Shown piece after piece: positions 40,424 through 49,369 of a DNA stretch of 64,000 bases (position 1 is the stretch's first letter; every line of letters starts with the position of its first letter). The notes under the pieces are model-generated. The model saw only the letters and a program-made list of their open reading frames with translations, did not search any database and was not told the origin of the DNA. The stretch is from contig CACJNF010000003.1 of NCBI GenBank assembly GCA_902594745.1, forward strand, positions 102,144 to 166,143. The letters run 5' to 3'. The DNA is from an uncultured Bacteroidota bacterium. Lineage in GTDB: Bacteria; Bacteroidota; Bacteroidia; Flavobacteriales; Flavobacteriaceae. The translations under genes and the position numbers were made by a program.

Positions 40424-41422
40424 TCAATTAAAGAAATCTGATAATACTTCTCTTTGATAATAGTCAATTATAAAATTGGAGACTTTACCATAAGATAAAA
40501 TTCCATCCTGTTGTTTATTAGATTTTAAATAAAAGTCATACACATAGTTTGCAACTTTATCAAAAAAGTTATTGTAATATTTGCCCCAGAATTCCATGTT
40601 ATGATTTATGTCAGATATAACCTTCTGATTGAGTTTTGAGGTGTAGTCTTCTAATTTTTCTTTATGACTCTTATTAACCTCATTTAGAAGATTTAAAAGC
40701 GCATTAAAATAGCCAGAGTATCTAACATTTGCATTATTACTCTCAATTGCTTTCATAAATCCAATAAAACTGGCTTCAGCCTCATCTGCATATCCCATTT
40801 GATGAGCATGTTCATGAAAAATAACTACTGGTAGATCAACTTTGGGAATATTAACATTTACTACTGATTCTGATGTAAACGGAATAAAATGTCCAGATAC
40901 TGTTTGATAAAGAAGAATACTAGGAACTAGAGACTGTTTTACATTTAAATTAGTCATGTTAGTTATTTCAAAAAAATCTAATTCATTATAATCCTGAATT
41001 AATGGAGCTTCTTCGTTTATCTTTCTGATAATAATATTCAACGTATTATCTAACTCTTCAAATTCATAATTATTTTTGATATGTAATTCATCAGAGATTG
41101 AGGTTTTGAAATAATTTAATCCCCAAAAAGAATAAAAAATAAAGTAAACTAGTGAAATAAATGCCAGAAGGTTAACTGAATCAATTAGTTTGAAAGAAAA
41201 AACTCTATAAACAAGATAAACAAGAATTATAACAAGAATTATATATAAAATCTCACCTACAGGGATATTTATATTAGAATATACAAATGAATTTATTTTG
41301 AGAATATTATTGTATAAATAATATGAATAATAATCATCAATGATTGATGGATTATTTTTAATGAAATTAATTAATAGTATTTGAGGTATTAGAGCAAGAG
41401 CAAAAATACTTTTTAACTTCAT
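40424..41422 (-). CDS. DUF3810 membrane protein with HExxH-type metalloprotease motif
   Basis: The 332-residue protein has an N-terminal hydrophobic helix and two or three further membrane segments to about residue 105, then a soluble domain with VVIFHEHAHQMGYADEAEASFIGFMKAIES. HEHAH fits HExxH, and the downstream glutamates give a gluzincin-like arrangement. It matches the DUF3810 family of Bacteroidota. A membrane-bound zinc peptidase is inferred; no substrate is known. It overlaps the PPIase gene by one base at 41422. Confidence 0.82.
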   Translation of the reverse strand: MKLKSIFALALIPQILLINFIKNNPSIIDDYYSYYLYNNILKINSFVYSNINIPVGEILYIILVIILVYLVYRVFSFKLIDSVNLLAFISLVYFIFYSFWGLNYFKTSISDELHIKNNYEFEELDNTLNIIIRKINEEAPLIQDYNELDFFEITNMTNLNVKQSLVPSILLYQTVSGHFIPFTSESVVNVNIPKVDLPVVIFHEHAHQMGYADEAEASFIGFMKAIESNNANVRYSGYFNALLNLLNEVNKSHKEKLEDYTSKLNQKVISDINHNMEFWGKYYNNFFDKVANYVYDFYLKSNKQQDGILSYGKVSNFIIDYYQREVLSDFFN

Positions 41423-42435
41423 TATTTTATGTCAACTAATTCAACTTCAAAAATTAATGTTGCGTTAGGGGGAATAACCCCATTCCCCGCACCAGTTGAT
41501 CCGTAACCTAGTTCACTAGGAATCACTAGTGTAGCTTTTGAACCTTTATTAAGTAGTTGCATAGCTTCATCCCACCCCTTAATAACTTGTCCAACACCAC
41601 ATGTGAACTCAATTGGTTCTCCTCTAGTAAAAGATGAATCAATTTCTGATCCGTCAATAAGTTTAAGAGAGTAATGAACTGAAAGGACATCATCAATCTT
41701 AGCATTAGGACCACTTCCTTTTTTAGAAACTTTATATTTTAATCCACTCTCAGTTTGAATCATTCCTGATGTTAAATCATCTAAAAGTTTAGCTTCTTCT
41801 TCTGCCCTTAAAATATCTGCTTGACTCTTATTTGTTATATAGTCTTCAAATATCTTAGGAGCATCAAAGTCCTTAGCATCTTTACCAACTCTTATGATCT
41901 TTACACTTTTAATAAGATCATCTTGAATAATATTATCAACAACATCTTGGCCAGAGTTAACCTTTCCAAAGACAGAATGCTTTCCATCAAGCCATGGAGT
42001 CTCTACATGAGTTATAAAGAATTGACTTCCGTTTGTTCCTGGTCCAGCATTAGCCATAGACAAGATACCAGGTCCAGTATGTTTTAATTCTTCACTAAAT
42101 TCATCATCAAACTGAAAACCTGGTCCGCCAGAGCCAGTTCCAGTTGGGTCACCACCTTGAATCATAAAATTATCAATTACTCTGTGAAATTTTAAACCAT
42201 CATAATATGGTTTTCCAGAAAATTGTTCATCTGCTGCAGGGTGATTTCCTTCAGATAATGCAACAAAATTAGATACAGTTAATGGTGTCTGCTTAAAAAA
42301 TAGTTCTAGCATTATATCACCTTTGGAGGTTTCTAGGTTTGCATAAATTCCTTCATTTAGTTCAGAGTAATCATTCATGTTACATGAGTTTAAGATTAGT
42401 ATTGATGTTATAAATATGATAGATTTTTTAATCAT
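41422..42435 (-). CDS. Lipoprotein with fused cyclophilin and FKBP prolyl isomerase domains
   Basis: The 337-residue protein has a lipobox (ILILNSC, Cys18). A cyclophilin domain (about 28-170) carries [42 protein letters not shown]. After a linker of about 60 residues, a C-terminal FKBP domain (about 230-337) shows [50 protein letters not shown]. Both catalytic folds look complete, which is unusual in one polypeptide. It should fold proteins at the membrane in the periplasm. It overlaps nrnA by 8 bases and DUF3810 by 1 base. Confidence 0.9.
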   Translation of the reverse strand: MIKKSIIFITSILILNSCNMNDYSELNEGIYANLETSKGDIMLELFFKQTPLTVSNFVALSEGNHPAADEQFSGKPYYDGLKFHRVIDNFMIQGGDPTGTGSGGPGFQFDDEFSEELKHTGPGILSMANAGPGTNGSQFFITHVETPWLDGKHSVFGKVNSGQDVVDNIIQDDLIKSVKIIRVGKDAKDFDAPKIFEDYITNKSQADILRAEEEAKLLDDLTSGMIQTESGLKYKVSKKGSGPNAKIDDVLSVHYSLKLIDGSEIDSSFTRGEPIEFTCGVGQVIKGWDEAMQLLNKGSKATLVIPSELGYGSTGAGNGVIPPNATLIFEVELVDIK

Positions 42436-43438
42436 AATATTCTTTTAAGTATTGTTTAATATCACTAATAAATTTCTTTTCAGTATCTATTAAATTTAAT
42501 TTTGAGATTCCCCCAGCAGCATGAATATGTCCTCCACCATTAAAATATCTTGAAGCAAATATATTAACTTTAAAATCACCTTTAGACCTAAATGAAATTT
42601 TAATTAATTCATCCTCTTTTTTCTCTATAAATAATACGGAGCATAAAATTCCTTCAACACTAAGTCCAAAATTCACAAAACCTTCACTATCTCCTTTCTT
42701 ATAATTATTAGACTTTTGATCTTCGTCAGTAATTAAGGTATACAATACAGGTAAATCATCAACTCTTTTAAAGTTATTTATTGTGGTGCCAAGTAGTTTA
42801 AGTCTATCATATTGAAAATTATTATGTAATTTTTCAAAAATGTAAGTAACATCAACACCATGATCAATTAATTTAGAACCAACAAGAAGTGTTCTGGAAG
42901 TTGTTGAAGGAAAACGAAAAGAACCAGTATCTGCAACTATTCCAGCATAAAGACATGTTGCAATATTATTATCAATTTTATTTGAATCTATGTAAGAGAT
43001 GAAATCATAAATCATCTCACTTGTTGAACTCATTTTGGAATTAGAAATCATAAAGTCAGCGTAATCATCTGGATTTTCATGATGATCAATCATAATAACT
43101 TTTGCAGATGATTTAGAGATTCTATAGGAAACATTTTTAGCTCTTCCTAAACTATTAAAATCTAGCGTAAAAATAATTTCGGCCTCATCAAATAAAACAT
43201 CTGATTTTTCTTTTTGAGATTCGTATACAATTACATTTTTTGAACCAGGTAGAAAGTTAAGTATCTCAGTAAATTCATTTGGTGAAATAATACTTACAGT
43301 GTGGTCATTTTTAAAAAAATGAAACAAAGCAAGACAACTGCCAAGTGCATCTGCATCAGGACTACTATGTGGTATTAAAATGATTTTCTTATTTGTAGAC
43401 AGAATACTTTTAATACTTTTAAGAATCTTCTTATCCAT
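42428..43438 (-). CDS. nrnA: DHH-family phosphoesterase (NrnA-like nanoRNase/pAp phosphatase)
   Basis: The 336-residue protein contains the DHH motifs [17 protein letters not shown] (metal aspartates), [20 protein letters not shown] and [12 protein letters not shown], and the DHHA1 domain with [12 protein letters not shown] at the C-terminus. NrnA proteins degrade 2-5-nucleotide RNAs and dephosphorylate 3'-phosphoadenosine 5'-phosphate. It is first in a three-gene overlapping run and divergent from ndk. A 16-base A/T palindrome lies in the shared gap at 43448-43463, with no assigned role. Confidence 0.9.
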   Translation of the reverse strand: MDKKILKSIKSILSTNKKIILIPHSSPDADALGSCLALFHFFKNDHTVSIISPNEFTEILNFLPGSKNVIVYESQKEKSDVLFDEAEIIFTLDFNSLGRAKNVSYRISKSSAKVIMIDHHENPDDYADFMISNSKMSSTSEMIYDFISYIDSNKIDNNIATCLYAGIVADTGSFRFPSTTSRTLLVGSKLIDHGVDVTYIFEKLHNNFQYDRLKLLGTTINNFKRVDDLPVLYTLITDEDQKSNNYKKGDSEGFVNFGLSVEGILCSVLFIEKKEDELIKISFRSKGDFKVNIFASRYFNGGGHIHAAGGISKLNLIDTEKKFISDIKQYLKEYYD

Positions 43439-43492
43439 GAGTGGGCTAATATAATATTATATTGAAAATTAAAATAAAGTAATTACTAAAAC

Positions 43493-43522
43493 TTTGATTA
43501 ATGTCAGATATTATTAAATTTG
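43493..43522 (+). promoter_or_regulatory. Promoter of ndk, likely leaderless
   Basis: A TTTG box at 43493-43496 and TAAATTTG at 43515-43522 are separated by 18 bases, matching the Bacteroidota promoter (TTTG, about 19 bases, TAnnTTTG). The ATG of ndk begins only 4 bases after the -7 box, so the transcript should begin at or next to the start codon. Confidence 0.75.
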
Positions 43523-43526
43523 CCGC

Positions 43527-43949
43527 ATGAATTCAAATAGAACATTTACAATGCTCAAGCCCGACTCAATAGAGCAGGGGTACATGCTTCCTATTCTAAG
43601 CATGATAGAAGAAGCTGGGTTTAAAATAATTGCACTGAAGTACAAAAAAATGACTAAACAAGAAGCTGAAGAATTCTACTCAATTCACTCAGATAAGCCA
43701 TTTTTTAAAGATTTAATTCAGTTTATGACAAGAGGTCCAATAGTTGCAGCAGCATTAGAAAAAAATAATGCAGTTGATGACTTTAGAAAACTTATTGGTT
43801 CTACTGATCCTGCAGAAGCTGAAGATGGTACAATTAGAAAAAGATATGCTAAATCTAAAGGAGAAAATGCAGTACATGGCTCAGATAGTGATGAGAATGC
43901 TTCTATCGAAATAAGTTTTCACTTTAGCGATAGCGAAATTTTTAGTTAA
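43527..43949 (+). CDS. ndk: Nucleoside diphosphate kinase
   Basis: The 140-residue enzyme balances nucleoside triphosphate pools by phosphate transfer through a histidine. The N-terminal [17 protein letters not shown] holds the nucleotide lysine, and the C-terminal [20 protein letters not shown] holds the active histidine (about 117). The region [28 protein letters not shown] is typical. It has one of the best promoters in the window. Its last 8 bases overlap the end of the opposing DUF721 gene. Confidence 0.97.
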   Translation: MNSNRTFTMLKPDSIEQGYMLPILSMIEEAGFKIIALKYKKMTKQEAEEFYSIHSDKPFFKDLIQFMTRGPIVAAALEKNNAVDDFRKLIGSTDPAEAEDGTIRKRYAKSKGENAVHGSDSDENASIEISFHFSDSEIFS

Positions 43950-44235
43950 GAACTAATTCTTTTACATATTCTTTTCCTAATTCCTGATTTATAAGCTTAA
44001 TTACCTTATTCTTTTCAAAAATTAATTCTTCTTTAAGTACTGAGGATTTAAGTTTTATATATAGTATACCCTTTTTAAATTTTACGTTGTAAGTGTATTT
44101 TTGAATGTTTTCACCCATAGTCTTAACCCATGCTTCTTGAACTCTTAGATTGTCAATTCCAACTTTAAAATGTTTTTGCGAAATAACATCTTCTAAAACT
44201 TTTGAAATATTTTTAGTCTCTCCTCTTTTAGCCAT
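43942..44235 (-). CDS. DUF721 (DciA-like) protein
   Basis: The 97-residue basic protein matches the DUF721 pattern with [56 protein letters not shown] (about 29-85). The related DciA domain helps load replicative helicase in many bacteria; short DUF721 proteins beside recF in Bacteroidota are usually left as unknown. The link to replication is inference supported by its 8-base overlap with recF. Confidence 0.82.
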   Translation of the reverse strand: MAKRGETKNISKVLEDVISQKHFKVGIDNLRVQEAWVKTMGENIQKYTYNVKFKKGILYIKLKSSVLKEELIFEKNKVIKLINQELGKEYVKELVLN

Positions 44236-45328
44236 TTAAATAAATTTTTTCTAAATCAAATATTTCTTCTTTATTCTTAAGTCCAGATAAAGCATCTCTT
44301 ACTCTGTCAATATGAGTATCTGTTATAAATATCTGACTAAAATCTTTCTTTTCTAGTATTTGTACAATTTGTCTGACTCGTTCTTGGTCAAGTTTGTCAA
44401 AAATATCATCAAGTAATACAATTGGTGAATTGCCAAATTTTGTTTTATAATAATCAAATTGTGCAAGTTTTAAAGCAATCAAAAATGATTTCTGCTGCCC
44501 TTGACTTCCGAAATTTTTTATCTTGTTATTTTCAATTATAAAGTTTAAATCATCTCTATGTATACCTTTGGATGTGTATTGTAAAAATCTATCTTTAGAT
44601 AAACTCTCACTTAAAATCTCTGAAAAACTTCCAGAATTTAAATCACTTTTATAGTTTATGTCAACAGATTCATTTCCAGAACTTATATCAGAATAATATT
44701 TTTTAAATATTGGTATAAAAGTCTTTAAAAAGTTAGTTCTTTCTTTAAAAATTGGAGTTCCTAGACTAATTATTTGTTGGTCATATGAATCAATTGTATC
44801 CTTGTCAAATTTTCTGTTAATAAAAAAGTATTTCAATAAGGAATTTCTCTGAGTGATAACTTTTCCATAATCTATAACTCTCTGCAGATATATCTTGTCA
44901 ACCTGACCTATAACTGAATCTATAAACTTCCTTCTCATCTCACTTCCTTCTGTAATAAGATTCCGATCATGAGGTGAAATAATAATTAAATTTACTAAGC
45001 CAATATGATCAGAAATTCTTTTATATAGCTTGCTATTTCTTTTAATAACTTTCTTTTCTCCATTTTTGAAGTAACAATGAACACTTTCAGCTCTGCTGTT
45101 AATTTCAAAATCTCCATTAATTGAAAAATAATCTTGACCAATTTTAACATTTTGTGATGTTGAAGGATTAAAGTAGCTTTTAGTAAATGCTAAATGATAT
45201 ATAGAGTCAATTATATTGGTTTTCCCAATACCATTCTTTCCAATGAAACAATTGATTTTTTTACTAAAACTAAACTTTAGTTTTTCTAGATTTTTATAGT
45301 TATCAATTTTTAGTGAATGTAAAAACAT
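44228..45328 (-). CDS. recF: DNA replication and repair protein RecF
   Basis: The 366-residue SMC-like ATPase loads RecA at gaps with RecO and RecR. The Walker A is GKNGIGKT at residues 30-37, the ABC signature is FGSQGQQKSFLIALKLA and the Walker B is SPIVLLDDIFDKLD with the D-loop and switch following. Length is normal (about 360). Its promoter overlaps that of the divergent TPR gene at 45377, and it is followed by the DUF721 gene. Confidence 0.95.
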   Translation of the reverse strand: MFLHSLKIDNYKNLEKLKFSFSKKINCFIGKNGIGKTNIIDSIYHLAFTKSYFNPSTSQNVKIGQDYFSINGDFEINSRAESVHCYFKNGEKKVIKRNSKLYKRISDHIGLVNLIIISPHDRNLITEGSEMRRKFIDSVIGQVDKIYLQRVIDYGKVITQRNSLLKYFFINRKFDKDTIDSYDQQIISLGTPIFKERTNFLKTFIPIFKKYYSDISSGNESVDINYKSDLNSGSFSEILSESLSKDRFLQYTSKGIHRDDLNFIIENNKIKNFGSQGQQKSFLIALKLAQFDYYKTKFGNSPIVLLDDIFDKLDQERVRQIVQILEKKDFSQIFITDTHIDRVRDALSGLKNKEEIFDLEKIYLNG

Positions 45329-45329
45329 A

Positions 45330-45359
45330 TTTGCTATTCAAAATAAAACATTAATTTTG
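45330..45359 (+). promoter_or_regulatory. Promoter of the TPR-ribH-mutL-rhomboid operon
   Basis: TTTG at 45330-45333 and TAATTTTG at 45352-45359 are spaced 18 bases apart, an exact fit to the Bacteroidota consensus. The expected start near 45365 gives a leader of about 12 bases before the ATG at 45377. The element overlaps the recF promoter on the other strand. Confidence 0.75.
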
Positions 45360-45368
45360 GGATTCAAA
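45339..45368 (-). promoter_or_regulatory. Promoter of recF, overlapping the divergent operon promoter
   Basis: On the minus strand TTTG (45368-45365), 18 bases and TTATTTTG (45346-45339) form a near-consensus promoter with one mismatch in the -7 box. The predicted start near 45333 leaves a leader of about 5 bases before the recF ATG at 45328. Polymerase cannot occupy both promoters at once. Confidence 0.55.
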
Positions 45369-45376
45369 AAATTATT

Positions 45377-46138
45377 ATGGCAACATTCAATAGAAGAGGT
45401 TATAAAAAAAGTAGAACAAAAACAGCGAATCAAGGTGAAAAAAGTCAAACTGCTGAAGTGTTCGATTCCCTAGATTCTACTGCTAACAAATCTGAACAGT
45501 GGATACTAAGAAATCAGAATAAAATTTTTTCAGTTATTGCGTTAATTTCATTGTCCGTTCTATCTTATTTAGGATACCAGAGATTTATTACAGAACCTAA
45601 AGAGACAGAGGCTATAAGTGAGCTAAATCAAGCACAATATTTTTTTGAATTAGCACTAGTATCAAACGAATCAGATTCCCTTTTTAAATTGGCCTTGAAT
45701 GGAGGTGAAGGAAAGTATGGATTTCTTGATATTGTAGATGAATATTCTGGAACAAAAGCTGCAAATCTAGCAAACTACTCAATTGGTATGTCATATTTGA
45801 ACCTAAAAGAATATGAAAAAGCTATAGTTTACCTTGAAAAATTTAATTCAGATGATATATTACTAAAGTCGATTTCTCTAGGAACCATTGGAGATTGCTT
45901 CTCAGAGTTGAATCAACCAGAGGAAGCATATGAATATTATCAAAAGGCCTTCAAGCAAAACGAAAACATTTATACTACTCCAAAATATTTATTCAAAGCT
46001 GCACTTATTGGCTCTGAACTAGGTGAATATAGGTCTGCAATAAATTATTTAAATAGGATCAAAGAAGAATTTCCGGATTCTTATGAATCTAGTTTAGTTG
46101 AAGTCCAACTCGGTAGAATTGAAAATCTAAATAACTAA
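45377..46138 (+). CDS. Membrane-anchored TPR protein
   Basis: The 253-residue protein has a basic N-terminal tail (about 1-45), one membrane helix (about 49-67, IFSVIALISLSVLSYLGY) and a periplasmic TPR region (about 110-250, for example AANLANYSIGMSYLNLKEYEKAIVYL and GDCFSELNQPEEAYEYYQKAF). The layout resembles YfgM, the ancillary subunit of the Sec translocon and periplasmic chaperone network, but homology is not shown. It lies 1 base before ribH and is first in the plus-strand operon. Confidence 0.8.
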   Translation: MATFNRRGYKKSRTKTANQGEKSQTAEVFDSLDSTANKSEQWILRNQNKIFSVIALISLSVLSYLGYQRFITEPKETEAISELNQAQYFFELALVSNESDSLFKLALNGGEGKYGFLDIVDEYSGTKAANLANYSIGMSYLNLKEYEKAIVYLEKFNSDDILLKSISLGTIGDCFSELNQPEEAYEYYQKAFKQNENIYTTPKYLFKAALIGSELGEYRSAINYLNRIKEEFPDSYESSLVEVQLGRIENLNN

Positions 46139-46139
46139 A

Positions 46140-46613
46140 ATGTCTGCTAAGCAATTTGAATATTTTAACAAAGATTTTGAAGCTTTAAATCCTGATAAAT
46201 TAAAAATTGCATGTGTTGTCTCAGAGTGGCATAATGAAATTACCGAAAAACTATTCAGCGGTGCAAAAAATATACTTACAAAAAATGGTGTTAAAGAAAA
46301 AAATATTTCTAAAATTAATGTTCCTGGTAGTTTTGAGTTAATATTTGCTTGTAAAAACCTAATTAATAAAGATTTTGACGCAGTTATTGCTATTGGATGT
46401 ATAATTCAAGGTGAAACAAGACACTTTGAATTTGTGTCAAATGCTGTTTTAGAAGGAATTAAAGATTTAAATATTATATCTGATATACCTATAATTTTAT
46501 GCGTATCAACAGATGATAATATAAGCCAGTCTATTGATAGAAGTGGTGGAAGGTATAATAAGGGTGAAGATTCTGCAATTGCCGCTCTTAAAATGATTAC
46601 ATTTAATCAATGA
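46140..46613 (+). CDS. ribH: 6,7-dimethyl-8-ribityllumazine synthase
   Basis: The 157-residue enzyme condenses the ribityl-aminouracil with dihydroxybutanone phosphate in riboflavin synthesis. Family motifs include VVSEWHNEITEKLFSGA, NVPGSFELIFACKNL, AIGCIIQGETRHFEFVSNAV with the catalytic histidine, and GRYNKGEDSAIAALKMI at the C-terminus. Length is normal. It is joined to the following small membrane-protein gene by a 4-base overlap. Confidence 0.96.
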   Translation: MSAKQFEYFNKDFEALNPDKLKIACVVSEWHNEITEKLFSGAKNILTKNGVKEKNISKINVPGSFELIFACKNLINKDFDAVIAIGCIIQGETRHFEFVSNAVLEGIKDLNIISDIPIILCVSTDDNISQSIDRSGGRYNKGEDSAIAALKMITFNQ

Positions 46614-46894
46614 AAGTTAACTTCTTTAAGTTAAATAAAAATAGAAAATTCAATTATACTCCTCGTTTTTACAAAGGTAAAGATGTTGCGCCAAGTTTTG
46701 AATCAAAGTTTTCTGTTTACAGAGAGTCATATAACTCAAACGACATCGGAAAGCATTGGGCTGACCAAAGGTATAAAATGCGTAATAGAAAAAACAGGGG
46801 TATTAATATGACATTAATCTTAATTGTTCTTTTCCTTATTTTGGTATTTTTATATATCATTGATTTTGATATAAATATTTTCTTTACCAATTAA
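46610..46894 (+). CDS. Small single-helix membrane protein of unknown function
   Basis: The 94-residue protein has a basic, tyrosine-rich N-terminal half (about 1-63, with FNYTPRFYKGKD and WADQRYKMRNRKNRG) and one C-terminal membrane helix (about 66-85) with a short acidic end. Positive residues before the helix suggest the N-terminus is cytoplasmic. Relatives in flavobacteria are sometimes labelled riboflavin synthase subunit beta because they follow ribH, but there is no lumazine synthase domain here. It overlaps ribH by 4 bases and shares one base with mutL. Confidence 0.75.
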   Translation: MKVNFFKLNKNRKFNYTPRFYKGKDVAPSFESKFSVYRESYNSNDIGKHWADQRYKMRNRKNRGINMTLILIVLFLILVFLYIIDFDINIFFTN

Positions 46895-48639
46895 TGTCAG
46901 ACATAATTAAAATTTTACCAAGTGATGTTTCAAATAAAATTGCTGCTGGTGAAGTAGTTCAAAGGCCATCTTCTGTTCTAAAAGAACTCATAGAAAATTC
47001 TATTGATGCAAATTCAACCAGAATTCAGATTATAATTAAAGATGCTGGAAAAAATCTAATTCAGGTAATTGATAATGGAAAAGGAATGTCAAAAAATGAT
47101 ATGCATTTATCATTTGTAAAACATGCGACATCAAAAATTAATAAAATAGAAGATATTTTTTCTATTTCATCAATGGGATTTCGTGGAGAAGCATTAGCTG
47201 CTATTTCCTCAGTTTCAATGTTAGAAATGGAATCAATAAATGATAATCAAAATGGGCATTTTATTGAAATTAATGGCGGCGAGCTTTTAAGGGAAAAGGA
47301 CTCAAATATTCAAGAAGGTACATCAATTAAAATAAAGAATATATTCTATAACGTACCAGCAAGAAGAAACTTCTTAAAATCAGATTTTGTTGAGCTTAGG
47401 CATATACTTGATGTTTTTCACAGGTTGGCAATTTCACATCCAGAAATTGAATTTTCGTTTATCAATAATGAAGAGGAGATCTTTTATCTTAAAGAGGAGC
47501 CATTGAACAAAAGAATTATATCAATATTTGGAGAAAAAATCAGAGAAAATTTAATTCCTATTAATGAAAGCACCCAAATTGCTAATATTTCAGGTTTTGT
47601 TTTAAAGCCTGAATTTTCAAAAAAATCAAGGAGTAATCAGTTTATTTTTGTAAATAACAGATTTATTAAAAGTCAATTTATTAATCATTCAATTTCTGCA
47701 TCGTATGATGGTTTGCTAAAAGATGGATATTACCCAGGGTACTTTCTGTTTATTGATATAGATCCAACCAAAATAGATGTTAATGTTCACCCAAACAAAA
47801 CAGAAATAAAATTTGATGATGATCAAAACTTATATTCAATAATAAATTCTTCTGTTAAACACTGTCTTGGTATATACCAGGTTAGTCCTGTCCTTGACTT
47901 TGAAAAGGATCCTTCAATGGATATTTCTTATGATCAAGTTAAGTCACAGCCAACTTCTCCTAATATTGAGATTAATTCTGATTTTAACCCCTTTAAGGTT
48001 TTAAATGATGAGAAAATGAATAAAATTAGTGATGATCACTTGACTCCTATTAATAAATTAAACTTAGAGAATGATAATAATCAAGCACTAAAAATTTTCC
48101 AGATTTTGAATAAGTTTATTGTAAGTACTAATAAGTCATCGCTTATTATAATAAATCAAAATTTAGCTCATCAGAGAATATTGTATGAGTCTTTTTTAGA
48201 ATCAATTTTTGAGAACTCTGTTAATTCTCAAAAGTTAGTTTTTCCAATTGAGTTAAGTTTGACAAAAAAACAATTACTGCTATATAATAAAATTATTGAT
48301 GAATTTAAATCAATTGGTTTTGATATAATTGTTAAGAATGAATTAATGCTTATTGAGTCTATTCCATTTGGAATAGAAAAAAACAATGTAGAAGAAGTTA
48401 TTGAAAATATTCTCAATGAGGACTTTAATACTTCTAATGATTTTAGTGCATCTGATTTCTTTGCAAAGAGACTCTCAAAAATTACATCTATCAAATCGGG
48501 TCAAAAACTTAATTCAGATGAGCAGGAGTATATTGTAAATCATTTATTTTCATGTAAAGAACCTAATCTTTCACCTGATAATAAGCAAATATTTATTACT
48601 TTAAATAAAAACGATATAGAAAATAAATTTAATGGGTAG
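46894..48639 (+). CDS. mutL: DNA mismatch repair protein MutL (degenerate endonuclease motif)
   Basis: The 581-residue protein links mismatch recognition by MutS to strand removal. The GHKL ATPase domain is complete: NKIAAGEVVQRPSSVLKELIENSIDA, VIDNGKGM, the GFRGEALAAISSV lid and TSIKIKNIFYNVPARRNFL. The C-terminal dimerisation domain has NQNLAHQRILYE at residues 421-432 where endonuclease-type MutL reads DQHAAHERILYE, so the aspartate, histidine and first glutamate are replaced. CPHGRP is also not seen. It may therefore lack nicking activity. It overlaps the rhomboid gene by 8 bases. Confidence 0.94.
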   Translation: MSDIIKILPSDVSNKIAAGEVVQRPSSVLKELIENSIDANSTRIQIIIKDAGKNLIQVIDNGKGMSKNDMHLSFVKHATSKINKIEDIFSISSMGFRGEALAAISSVSMLEMESINDNQNGHFIEINGGELLREKDSNIQEGTSIKIKNIFYNVPARRNFLKSDFVELRHILDVFHRLAISHPEIEFSFINNEEEIFYLKEEPLNKRIISIFGEKIRENLIPINESTQIANISGFVLKPEFSKKSRSNQFIFVNNRFIKSQFINHSISASYDGLLKDGYYPGYFLFIDIDPTKIDVNVHPNKTEIKFDDDQNLYSIINSSVKHCLGIYQVSPVLDFEKDPSMDISYDQVKSQPTSPNIEINSDFNPFKVLNDEKMNKISDDHLTPINKLNLENDNNQALKIFQILNKFIVSTNKSSLIIINQNLAHQRILYESFLESIFENSVNSQKLVFPIELSLTKKQLLLYNKIIDEFKSIGFDIIVKNELMLIESIPFGIEKNNVEEVIENILNEDFNTSNDFSASDFFAKRLSKITSIKSGQKLNSDEQEYIVNHLFSCKEPNLSPDNKQIFITLNKNDIENKFNG

Positions 48640-49369
48640 GGTAAGTGAGATAGTAAAACATTTGATCATAATTAATGTAATTTTTTATATTGCATCAATG
48701 GTTTTTGGGGAGTTGATGTATGATCTCTTTGCCATGCACTATCCAAAAAATTCAACTTTTTTTCTTTGGCAACCTCTTTCTCACATGTTTATGCATGGTG
48801 ATACAACTCATATTTTATTTAATATGTTTGGTTTATGGATGTTTGGTACTCCACTAGAACAAATGTGGGGTAAACAAAAATTTATTTTTTTCTATTTGTC
48901 TGCAGGTTTTGGTGCAGTTCTTATTCAAACTCTAGTATATCATTATGATGTTTTATCTGTGACACAATTATTAATTGATAATGGCTTAACAAAAAATGAG
49001 ATAAATAGTTTTTTTGAAACAGGTAGACTAAATACCAATTTAATACAGACATTAGGAGAAGCAAAACTTGCTTCTGGAATTCAATCATATAAGGCAGTTA
49101 TGGTAGGTGCATCAGGAGCTCTTTATGGTATTCTAGTTGGATTTGCTATGTTATTTCCAAATGTTCAATTAATGCTTCTTTTCCCACCAATACCTATTAA
49201 AGCTAAATTTTTAGTACCTCTTCTAATTTTATTTGACCTTTTCTTTGGATTCACATCATATTCAGTTGGCCCAATTGCTCACTTTGCTCACATTGGTGGA
49301 GCAATCACTGGATTTATAATGATGTGGTACTGGAAAAAAAATCAGTTTAATAATAAAAGATGGAACTAG
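48632..49369 (+). CDS. Rhomboid-family intramembrane serine protease (first of two)
   Basis: The 245-residue membrane protein carries the rhomboid catalytic pair: GASGALYG with Ser161 and AHFAHIGG with His220 (or His217). The HMFMHGDTTHILFNMFGLWMFG segment with histidine and asparagine residues that form the oxyanion region is at about 51-72. About six membrane helices are visible. A long loop at about 108-150 lies between helices. The protein should cleave membrane substrates within the bilayer; targets are unknown. It overlaps mutL by 8 bases and the second rhomboid gene by 10 bases. Confidence 0.92.
   Translation: MGRVSEIVKHLIIINVIFYIASMVFGELMYDLFAMHYPKNSTFFLWQPLSHMFMHGDTTHILFNMFGLWMFGTPLEQMWGKQKFIFFYLSAGFGAVLIQTLVYHYDVLSVTQLLIDNGLTKNEINSFFETGRLNTNLIQTLGEAKLASGIQSYKAVMVGASGALYGILVGFAMLFPNVQLMLLFPPIPIKAKFLVPLLILFDLFFGFTSYSVGPIAHFAHIGGAITGFIMMWYWKKNQFNNKRWN

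Noticed and set aside
40404..43460. TAnnTTAG sequences upstream of nrnA and the large amidohydrolase (and a TATCTTAG before susC) as a second promoter class
   Set aside because: They differ from TAnnTTTG at one base and none has a TTTG at the -33 distance; in such AT-rich DNA this can arise by chance.
43448..43463. Perfect 16-base A/T palindrome between nrnA and ndk
   Set aside because: It consists only of A and T in an AT-rich gap, lacks G/C contacts typical of operators, and has no second copy in the window.
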